Source of the DNA: Mucidula mucida
Taxonomy: Eukaryota > Basidiomycota > Agaricomycetes > Agaricales > Physalacriaceae
NCBI GenBank assembly: GCA_015501055.1
Contig: JADNYV010000759.1
Location: forward strand, 1 to 16,330
Length of the DNA: 16,330 nt
Direction of reading: 5' to 3'
Each line of letters opens with the position of its first letter. Within the stretch, counting starts at the first letter, position 1. Shown one piece after another: positions 9,426 to 16,330 of this stretch. The notes beneath the pieces were generated by a model, which made no database searches, was not told the DNA's origin, and was given only the letters and a program-made list of their open reading frames with translations. The position numbers were made by a program, and so were the translations under genes.

Positions 9426-9954
9426 AATCTATCGGCCCATCATAGGCATCAGGCTGCAGCGAACCATATAACTGATTGACTGCAACTCGTAGCCTTGTCA
9501 AAGATCGTGGCCTTGACTCGCCTCAAACTTGGGTACCTGTTGTGAACATTGTTGGACATTCTTGAATAGACCCCGGCCAAACCAGGTATAGTTATCCGAT
9601 GACCGCGTGTTCAAGAAATGGTTCAGATCAAGTGCGTTGCGGGGGGATGATAGAAAGCAGCGGTAATCCTAGCGTAAGTTCAACGCGCGACATTCAGTAA
9701 GGGCGTGCCTCATAAGGTCCTGCACGAGACTACAACAAGACGCCGTGTTGCTGGATTTGCGCTGGATCAACATGAAATGGCAGATTGGGAGTGTTTATAT
9801 TTGATGCCAATCCGTTTACAGGCGGGTACAATATACGAACGTGGACGCGTGTGGTATAGCAGAACTACAGTTTGATGTGATAATAGATGTATGCGTAGAA
9901 TGTTCGAGTTTATAGGATGTTGACCGAGAGCGTAGCAAGAGTCCAGCGGAATAT
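9426..9954. other. Intergenic stretch without a recognised gene
   Basis: No exon, repeat or RNA gene was recognised. The fucosyltransferase-like gene (plus) and the minus-strand gene ending at 9955 converge on this stretch, so it should hold both 3' ends. Confidence 0.4.
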
Positions 9955-10683
9955 CTAACACGCATCAGGCTTTGAGTCTTGGACCGATTCAGCGACCTCT
10001 TCCGACGCTTTCGCTCCAACCTGCTCCCGACCAATTATTTTCCGAGCGAGGAAAGTCGCATCTAGAGCGGAACAATCAACTTCGTTCGTTATACCAGTTG
10101 CATCTCCAAGTATAGTCGTTCCACCTTCGGCGAGCTTGATGGTTGTGAACGAATGTTTCCGAGTAGGTTCTGCGCTAGGTTGAACTGTAGTAGCATTATC
10201 GATGGGAGATGAAGGAAGAGGCGGCGAGAGTGACGAGCGTTGGCTTAAAATAGACGAGGGAGCTGATGGAGCAGGGGCAGAAGCAGCTGAACGAGTACTC
10301 ATTTTCTTGGCTCCCTTACGAGTCTTGAATCTTGGGCGCCGTTCTCCGGACAGCAGTTTAGGACGACGGCGAGCTGGTGGCTTGCGGTAACTGTCGATAG
10401 GCGAGGTCGTATTTGCTGTCGCCTGTCCTGCACACCACTTTTCTATGACATCCCGCGCCCCAGAGATACTGCGATACTCGTCCCGCAGCTGTCTATAGAC
10501 GCGAGGGAAGGGTACCTCGAGCAAACGATGTTGTACGCAGAAATCGAAGATCGCGTCAGGAGAGGGTAGGAGAGCGCGATTTTCTTTCAGGGCGGGATCT
10601 CGATAGTAGTCATCGAAGAGTTCGTGCAAGTGAATGAGGGATAGTACGAGCGTTGCGTCATTGTCAACGGCGGTGAACGACAT
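9955..10683 (-). CDS. Hypothetical protein with basic, Ser/Pro-rich tail
   Basis: I do not recognise the family. From the Met at 10683 an uninterrupted frame gives 242 residues. Residues 1 to about 85 look like a compact helical unit (FTAVDNDATLVLSLIHLHEL, then an FPRVYRQLRDEY segment). Residues about 95-125 are strongly basic (PPARRRPKLL, RPRFKTRKGAKK) and could be a nuclear signal; the next 60 are Ser/Pro/Ala-rich and probably disordered; the end is mildly acidic. The frame stays open upstream to a Met at 10794, adding 37 residues, but that extension is of low complexity and contains CCTTTTATAAT (minus strand, 10721-10711), a possible TATA box, so I prefer the inner start. It is unspliced in this model, unusual for the window. 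A chromatin or regulatory role is only a guess from the basic tail. Confidence 0.6.
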   Translation of the reverse strand: MSFTAVDNDATLVLSLIHLHELFDDYYRDPALKENRALLPSPDAIFDFCVQHRLLEVPFPRVYRQLRDEYRSISGARDVIEKWCAGQATANTTSPIDSYRKPPARRRPKLLSGERRPRFKTRKGAKKMSTRSAASAPAPSAPSSILSQRSSLSPPLPSSPIDNATTVQPSAEPTRKHSFTTIKLAEGGTTILGDATGITNEVDCSALDATFLARKIIGREQVGAKASEEVAESVQDSKPDAC

Positions 10684-10895
10684 CTGGATGGGTGTAAGCC
10701 GATGAGCACAATTATAAAAGGCGAGTCTCACGGGCGGTAGTGGTCGTGTATGGTGAAGGCTGTAAAGAGGTGTTCGTTGAGATGGAGGAGCCAAGTAAGT
10801 AGCCTGGACGCTTTATATACGCCAGAAGTCAATGCCAAATACGCGTCAATAACGCGCTCGTAATAGGCTTTATTCATCCCCTACAACTTACGCAC

Positions 10896-11330
10896 CGCCG
10901 ATTTCTGGATCGTCCAATGTCTGAGATAGCCTGCCCCTACTACTCCCCCAAGCATAGAAATACACCAACAGCAAAGGCTCGTTCAGAGTGTAGTCTAAGT
11001 GTATTGTAGAGAGTCGTATGCCTCCATCGGATTGATTGAGTAGTTAGGACACTACTAAGTGGGAGAGCCCACACGGGCCCTGCGACGAAAGCTGATCTAG
11101 TCTGGGCATAGTCTGACACTCGACAAGTAAGCAAAGCCAGCATCAGTTCAAGATGCAGGCAACGCTGGAAGTCAAAGATCTGCACAGTACCCCCACGAAT
11201 GTCGTGGATCCTCTGGGTTAAGTGCAGACTAGGTTTTTCTTTCCTATTGATTTGGAGATTATCAGACGTCGAGATGAAGCAGACTACAGTGACAGCGGTT
11301 CAAGTTAGCTAAGCAGAGACTCGGAACAAC
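10896..11330. repeat. Interspersed repeat family R, copy R1
   Basis: About 435 bp from CGCCGATTTCTGG to ACTCGGAACAAC. It aligns along its whole length with 12206-12639. Inside it, 10999-11246 matches 12309-12556 at 246 of 248 bases without gaps, whereas the outer parts are clearly more different. The open frame on the minus strand (10940-11185) has no recognisable domain and is not kept in the more distant copies. Confidence 0.85.
11193..11207. other. Hairpin kept in the R repeats (R1)
   Basis: CCACGA-ATG-TCGTGG, a perfect 6-bp stem. The same hairpin is found at 12503-12517 (R2) and 12837-12851 (R5). R3 has a weaker form at 13687-13699 (CACG, five-base loop, CGTG), and R4 a form with one G-T pair near 11622-11634. 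Confidence 0.65.
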
Positions 11331-11469
11331 AGGATCTGCTTAACCCGCGCAAAAGATTCAGACGAAGTCACCGCCGAACGCGCGATAGCCCGGTTCAGCG
11401 TTGGCTTCGAGTCGGTCTCTTTGATTTCAATGCGCAATCTTTTGAAATCGGTCAAAATGACTGGAAATA

Positions 11470-11900
11470 CATAGTGGGTACGACACTACTGAGTGGGACC
11501 GATACAGCCCTGCGAAGAAATCTAATCTAGTTGAGGCATAGTAGTCGGGCGCTTGGCAAGTAAGCAAGCTAGCATCTATTCAGACGCAGGCGGAGCGGCA
11601 GACTTGAATGTTTGTGTATCCTCGCGGAGGTCGTGACCCCGAGGCCCTTGAGATTAAGTCCATAATTATTTTCTACTATCTGAAAGTGAGTTCGCGCAAT
11701 TCGAAGTTGTCAGCCAGTCGATAGTTTCGATGTGAGGCCGTGTGGACCATCCGCATCAAGCGAACTCCATGCTTGGCTATGTGACCCTCTTCAGATCCTG
11801 TCGTCACCTGAGGAATACGATGATAATTCTTCAGCCTGGTAGTCACTATTAGTGCGCATACATAAACACAGCAGATATCCAGAAATCTCGTGTGCAGATG
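11470..11900. repeat. Interspersed repeat family R, divergent partial copy R4
   Basis: Starts at the shared block GGTACGACACTACTGAG and follows the order of R3 (13540-13895) through GAGGCCCTTGAGATTAAGTCC, a T-rich run and TAGTGCGCATACAT. It is closer to R3 than to R1 or R2. The first about 100 bp of the unit are absent. Confidence 0.7.
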
Positions 11901-12001
11901 AGAGGGAGGGTGCTTCGGCTTGTTGTTTGGGGAACAAAACCTGGACAGAACCGGCCCGGACAGTATGCCTAGATCGTGGGCGGCGTCGAAGCCTCCTGAA
12001 G

Positions 12002-12111
12002 GTGACATTTCAAGATGCCAGTATCAACCTGTGCCTCGTACTTTGTTTATCGCGAGCTTCCGTTTCGATGGGTGAGGCTTCCGAGATGAAAGGAGATGCC
12101 ACACAAGGAAC
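12002..12111. repeat. Dispersed repeat, copy 2 (paired with 9331-9425)
   Basis: Shares two blocks with 9331-9425: one around TTTCAAGATGCCAGTATC and one around TTTCGATGGGTGAGGCTTCC. It lies between R4 and R2, so it may be part of a larger repeat unit of which only a piece sits near 9.3 kb. Confidence 0.7.
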
Positions 12112-12205
12112 GCATTTGAACTCGGTGGTGAGGTCGCCGACTCCATACTCTGCCTACCTTAATCCCTACCATGACTGACGCCTCTTCGATGCCGTTTCGT
12201 AGACC

Positions 12206-12639
12206 CCACCGATTCTGGATCATGATCGCCTGAGATGATAGGCCCCTTACAACTCCCCCAAGCATAGAAATACACCAACAGTGAAGGTTCATTCAGTGTG
12301 TGGTCTAGGTGTATTGTAGAGAGTCGTATGCCTCCATCGGATTGATTGAGTAGTTAGGACACTACTAAGTGGGAGAGCCCACACGGGCCCTGCGACGAAA
12401 GCTGATCTAGTCTGGGCATAGTCTGACACTCGACAAGTAAGCAAAGCCAGCATCAGTCCAAGACGCAGGCAACGCTGGAAGTCAAAGATCTGCACAGTAC
12501 CCCCACGAATGTCGTGGATCCTCTGGGTTAAGTGCAGACTAGGTTTTTCTTTCCTACTGGTTTGGAGATTGTAAGATGTCCGGAGCAGCAGACCACAGCG
12601 AAAGTGGTTTAAGTTAGCCAAGCAGAGACTCGGAACAAC
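12206..12639. repeat. Interspersed repeat family R, copy R2
   Basis: Aligns with R1 at a constant offset of 1310 bp over the 248-bp core (12309-12556). The flanks on both sides of the core show frequent substitutions and small gaps. Ends with the same ACTCGGAACAAC as R1 and runs straight into the partial copy R5. Confidence 0.85.
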
Positions 12640-12970
12640 GCCCGTTCATTCTGCGATCCAGGTATGTTGTAGAAGAGATCCCATATGCCCTTGCTAGATC
12701 GCTCACGTAGATACGGCGCTACACAGAAACAGTCAATCTGGTTGAGGCATAATCGGGCCCTCGACGAGTAAGCAGTCCTAGCATCATTAATCATTCCTGA
12801 CGCTGGTGAGGCTGAAAATCAAAAGATTTGCATACCCCACGAATGTCGTGGATCCTCGGGTCGAGTGCACATAGTTTTTTCCCCTGGTCTGCTGCTTTGA
12901 ACATCACACGATGTCGGTCGAGGTGAAGCAGACAAATGTTCAAGTTAGCCTAGCAGAGAGCGGCGCTGAA
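12640..12970. repeat. Interspersed repeat family R, divergent partial copy R5
   Basis: Carries the family's landmarks in order: TATGTTGTAGAAGAG, TGAGGCATAATCGGGC, CCACGAATGTCGTGG, a run of T, and CAAGTTAGCCTAGCAGAG. It directly follows R2 head to tail and is more different from R1 and R2 than they are from each other. Confidence 0.75.
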
Positions 12971-13390
12971 CTCACAGTAAGCGATCCTATGCTAAGCAAT
13001 CCTCTGATGAACAGTGTTAGCGGGTACTTTCGAAGGGTGATTTTGGGGATGCGTACGAGCACGCGCGGGCGGCCTCGTCATCTCCAACAATCGTTACGGC
13101 ACCAGTCTGGTTTGTCTGCGCCTCGATGGTGCACGAGTCTTCGAATCCAGGAGTAAATACGCACATATCGTTGTCCCCAAACGATCCTCACCAGCTTGAC
13201 GCGCCAGCGTCAACAAAGGCTGGTACCATGAACCTCAACCATTGACACGCTCCTTTGCAGACTGTCACCCTATTGTCCGACCCCACCATCCACGTCCTGA
13301 TCCTGAAGCAAAGAGAGGAAGATATTCCACGCATCACGATGGTCTGGCCGTTAACCCGTCCAAACAATATATCCGCGGATTGGCTGTACT
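12971..13390. other. Spacer inside the repeat field, with a short inverted repeat
   Basis: No gene recognised. TTGACGC (13196-13202) and GCGTCAA (13207-13213) form a perfect 7-bp inverted repeat around a 4-base loop. Open frames here are short and show no domain. Confidence 0.4.
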
Positions 13391-13960
13391 CCGCCGGCTT
13401 TTGGATCATGATCATGTCTGATGGAGGCCCCTACCACTCCCTCAAGCATAGAAATGCACCAATCGTGAAAACCTGTTCAGATTGACGTCTAGGTATACTG
13501 TACAAGAGAGTCCGTATGCGTTGGTCAGATTGACATAAGTTGGTACGACACTACTGAGCGGGAGCGACACAGCACTGCGAAGAAATCCAATCTAGTTAAC
13601 GCATAGTCGGGCGCTTGACAAGTAAGCAAAGCTGGCGTCCACTCAGGACGCAGGCGGAGCTGAAGACTCGGATATTCGCATATCCTCACGGAGTTCGTGG
13701 ATCCCGAGGCCCTTGGGATCGAGTCCATAATTTTTTTTCCTACCTGTTCACTTGGCGCAATCCGAGGGCGCCAGCCACCGATCTCGATGTGAGTCCGAAG
13801 TGACCACTCAGCATCGAGCAAAACCCATGCTGATACAGTGGTCACCGGGAACAAGACGATAATCCATGCACGATAGTAGTGCGCATACATGCTGAACAGA
13901 GCACGTCCCTCCGAAGCCTGGTCGCCATGAGAGGTATCTCCTAGGCTCTGAACAGCATCA
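13391..13960. repeat. Interspersed repeat family R, copy R3
   Basis: Begins GGCTTTTGGATCATG and CTCAAGCATAGAAATGCACC like R1 and R2, then follows R4 through GGGATCGAGTCC, a run of eight T and AGTAGTGCGCATACAT. It therefore joins the left part known from R1/R2 with the right part known from R4 and may be the most complete unit, although strongly diverged. Confidence 0.75.
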
Positions 13961-14266
13961 TGCAAGGTAGTGCACCAAAGTGAAGTGCCCGCTGAGACAA
14001 GAGACAGATGCGACCAGTGTGTCGTCGTACCGTTACGATAGCGTACAATTTGAACTGGGTTGCTAGCTGATATTCGTTTCTGCGATATCCGGGAATCATC
14101 TGAAGAGTCTTGTTGTCTTATCTGAAGCGCAAATTTTCGTTACTAGAACCTTTGCGGGAGCCTGTGTCGTCGGTGGAGAAGTTTTGTGTCCTTGGTCGTT
14201 TTCAAGAGATGAATGTGGTCATTTGAGAGTCGGAGTTAAAATCACTCTTGATCAGCTACTTACGCG
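13961..14266. other. Upstream region of RING gene C
   Basis: No gene recognised. It lies between the repeat R3 and the start codon at 14267 and must contain the promoter of RING gene C. No clear TATA box or other element could be named. Confidence 0.4.
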
Positions 14267-15046
14267 ATGACCACCGAATGTAGTGTCTGCTTGGAGCCCT
14301 ACAACGATGCTGCTTCTGTACCCTGTGGTCTTTATACTTCCATCTCCGTTGGACCCGCCGCTGGACCCGCAAAGGCCACCTTTTCTGTTCGGCTTGTCTC
14401 CAATCGCATATCAGCAAGGACCTAGCGTCGATGGGGTCAACGCAAAAGTGCCCAATGTGCCAGAAGGAATTTACTTTCCGTTCGTGAGTCCCGCTTGCAT
14501 ATGCTTCGTTGTTAACGATTAGTGAGTAGTGACCCCCGATGTACGTCTCTTGTCTGCCAGTCTGATAGTCTCATGTCGTCTAGCTCACTCTGGTCATGAA
14601 ACCGTTTCACAAACACATACACTCCAGCGTTCGCAAAATCTACGTGGATGTCAATAACAGCGAAATCGACAACCTCAAGGCTGGACTCGCCGAGACCAAG
14701 ACGCAGATGCACGCGCTCAAGACGTCGGAGACAGGACTAAAAAGGTAAAAAATGCTCTGGCTGAGGAGAAGCAAACTTCGGTCAGGTTGGGCGTGAGCTA
14801 GAGGACACGGGTCGTTTGAGACCACGGATATCCAACATCACTCCAGCTTCAAGTGCCCCACTTGCCAAGAGAGCGCGAAATTCGGTTTCTGTGGGTATTA
14901 CTCAACCGGTAGTGCGGCGCCGTGCAAATCCAAAAAAAAAGAATGTCAGTTTCATAGTAGTGCGTATGCATGTGTTCTTAGGGCTAATGCTAGCTGACTT
15001 TGCTCAACAGTGCCCCCATCGTTACTCTTGTACCACCACTATCTAA
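14267..15046 (+). CDS. RING-finger protein C, probable E3 ubiquitin ligase
   Basis: Exons 14267-14327, 14375-14483, 14628-14744, 14821-14944 and 15011-15046 join in frame to 148 residues. The C3HC4 RING is complete: Cys5, Cys8, Cys20, His22, Cys25, Cys28, Cys46 and Cys49. It is followed by SVRKIYVDVNNSEIDNL, a short coiled coil and a basic stretch (PLAKRARNS, VVRRRANPKKK) that could direct it to the nucleus. The first two introns sit exactly where those of the paralogs sit. The third (14745-14820) is uncertain: without it the frame ends at TAA 14746, yet part of it reads like more coiled coil (KNALAEEKQTS), so it may instead mark a frameshift and a decaying gene. The last intron (66 nt) has no stop and can be retained without changing frame. 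The next paralog starts only 20 bp downstream. Confidence 0.65.
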
Positions 15047-15066
15047 ACAATCTATATTTCTTATTT

Positions 15067-15771
15067 ATGTCCGCAGGTTCCGCATTCGCGATCTGTAATA
15101 CCTCCGAGACGCGTGTCCTTTGTGTCACGCCAATCATTCCTCTCTTTAGCAGTGCCACCATGATCTCTAGAATGCTCTATCTGCCTTGAGCCCTACAACG
15201 ACGCCGTTTCTATTCCATGTGGTAATTTCTTTCATATTTTCCCCAAATGCCCTCGATTCACTCATTTTCTATCGTCACAGGCCACATATTCTGCTCTCGT
15301 TGTATACAAGGCCACTCCCAGTGCGCTAAATGCCGCGCGCCGTTTTCAGGCGGTGCGCTCTCTCATGTTTTCTTTGACATCCTTGTTGCTAAAAGTGCTC
15401 GCGTAGAAAAGGCGCAAGCGCGACGTGGAATAAAAGTAAACCTCAAGTCGGACGTTCGAAAGGTCTTGATTGATTTCGATTCTCACGAGATGGACCAGCT
15501 CGCGCATCAGCTGCAGCGAGCTAATGAAGAAATATTGGCATTGAAAGAGGCTTCACGAGTCAGCGATTCGAAGCCCACGTCCCCGATGGGTAAACTGGCG
15601 CGCCCAAAGCTGTATCTCCAGTCTGTTGGATATCGAGCTCTCGACGCGATCCACTGGAGCGCGCGGATTGTCACCACACCATTCGGCATTTTTACCACCA
15701 ACTTACTCAGTCTATTCTGGAGGATCCGCCACTTTATAGTAGGTCGGATTTCGATTCGTCTCCGTTCTTAG
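15067..15771 (+). CDS. RING-finger protein D with hydrophobic C-terminus, probable E3 ligase
   Basis: Proposed exons are 15067-15076, 15171-15221 and 15281-15771 (183 residues). The first is only 10 nt (ATG TCC GCA G); joined across a 94-nt phase-1 intron ending CTCTAG it gives MSAECSICLEPYND, just like paralogs A and C. The alternative ATG at 15160 is out of frame by one base. The RING is compact: Cys5, Cys8, Cys20, His22, Cys25, Cys28, Cys35 and Cys38. After it come a stretch without an intron where A-C have one, a DVRKVLIDFDSHEMDQL block with coiled coil, and a C-terminal region (about residues 135-183) rich in hydrophobic and aromatic residues with Arg, such as FGIFTTNLLSLFWRIRHF. The last part could bind a membrane, a trait the other three lack. 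The donor GTTCCG is weak, so the first exon is the least certain part. Confidence 0.65.
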
Positions 15772-16330
15772 TATTTGTCCCAGTCATTCGATTCTGCCTA
15801 CGGTGTATACCTTTTTCATTAGATACTAATTATGTAGCGTACATACATTCTCTTCACTTGGTTTTTTTCTATTCAAACGCGTACCGTTTATTCTTCTAGC
15901 CCCCATCCTCCCCGCCTAACCGCTTGTAGTTGTCCCACACAGTCTCCGAAAGCGTTTATGCTGTTCATGATTCTTCTCCTCGGGGCAATCAGCTTCGACT
16001 TCCTCGTGTTCGTCGCGTGTCGCCTTCTTCATTCAGCTATTCTTTTTCCAAATATCCCGGAGTACGCGCGCAATCCATTTGCACCTTCTTCCACCACTCA
16101 CATTCGGATTGCAGATCTCCACCTGTCATTATAGAACATCGGCCAAGTTTCATTTCTCTTCAAGTCTTTGTTTCAAATCGATTGGGAGCTGGATTCGACG
16201 CGTCGAGAGATCGTATAGTAAGAATCGACTTGAAGGAGATGCAATACGCAAGGCCAATGTATTCTATCTGGCACGCTTGGAGTCGGACTTCTTCTGGACC
16301 TTTCATAAGTCACAGTGAAAGGGAAGTACA
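15772..16330. other. Window end, no gene called
   Basis: Should hold the 3' end of RING gene D. A T-rich stretch lies near 15860-15880. The minus strand between 15955 and 15896 reads ETVWDNYKRLGGEDGG and then a stop, which looks like a protein C-terminus, but the frame is closed upstream by TAA at 15958-15956 and no acceptor restores it. The open plus-strand frame at 16079-16318 shows no known domain. Confidence 0.35.

Noticed and set aside
12289..12621. 110-codon minus-strand frame shared by R1 and R2 (also 10940-11185)
   Set aside because: The shared protein sequence follows from the DNA identity of the repeat core; the frame is not kept in R3-R5 and no domain is recognisable.
13687..13735. 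tRNA gene in repeat R3
   Set aside because: A B-box-like word and stems are present but no cloverleaf with acceptor stem, anticodon arm and A box can be drawn.
10896..13960. CRISPR array or tandem satellite
   Set aside because: The repeated units are long, unevenly spaced and strongly diverged, without short repeats and unique spacers; the genome is eukaryotic by its introns.
15896..15955. C-terminus of a minus-strand gene (ETVWDNYKRLGGEDGG then stop)
   Set aside because: Only 19 codons; an in-frame TAA lies directly upstream and no splice acceptor falls between it and the open stretch.

Overview
The window looks like nuclear DNA of a filamentous fungus, most likely a basidiomycete (Agaricomycetes). 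The signs are short GT-AG introns of about 45-155 nt that interrupt most genes, an intron-rich aldo/keto reductase of fungal type, an F-box/leucine-rich relic with an acidic linker, and much repeat-derived DNA. No bacterial signals, tRNAs, rRNAs or CRISPR arrays were recognised. All assignments come from reading the translated sequence; no database search was possible.

Layout. (1) 278-1064: a 779-bp non-coding element with two 127-bp direct terminal repeats, TGTA...TACA ends and a perfect 4-bp target duplication (CTGA). It resembles a terminal-repeat retrotransposon in miniature (TRIM). (2) 1700-3714: a decayed F-box/LRR-like gene with shifted frames and two in-frame TGA codons. (3) 3853-5382: a decayed aldo/keto reductase gene whose exons are still readable but which carries three stops and a frameshift. 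(4) 5513-7367: a divergent pair of RING-finger/coiled-coil genes. The left one is split by a solo copy of the 127-bp terminal repeat inserted in the codons just before the zinc-binding His (flanks CGTG/CGTG); the right one is intact. (5) 7870-9320: an apparently intact three-exon gene for a membrane-anchored fucosyltransferase-like enzyme. (6) 9955-10683: a minus-strand gene of unknown function. (7) 10896-13960: a 3-kb field of about five copies of an unrecognised interspersed repeat. Two copies share a 248-bp core with only two differences, and a small hairpin is kept in most copies. (8) 14267-15771: two more RING-finger paralogs in tandem, the second apparently starting from a 10-nt first exon.

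The four RING genes share the pattern C-x2-C-x11-C-G-H-x2-C-x2-C-x(6 to 17)-C-x2-C. Their first intron falls at the same place (phase 1, between PC and GH), and at least three share a second (phase 2, just before a conserved S-[IV]-R-[RK] block). They are a local expansion of probable E3 ubiquitin ligases, one of them disrupted by a mobile element. The whole window reads as a fast-evolving accessory region where duplication, gene decay and small retroelements act together.
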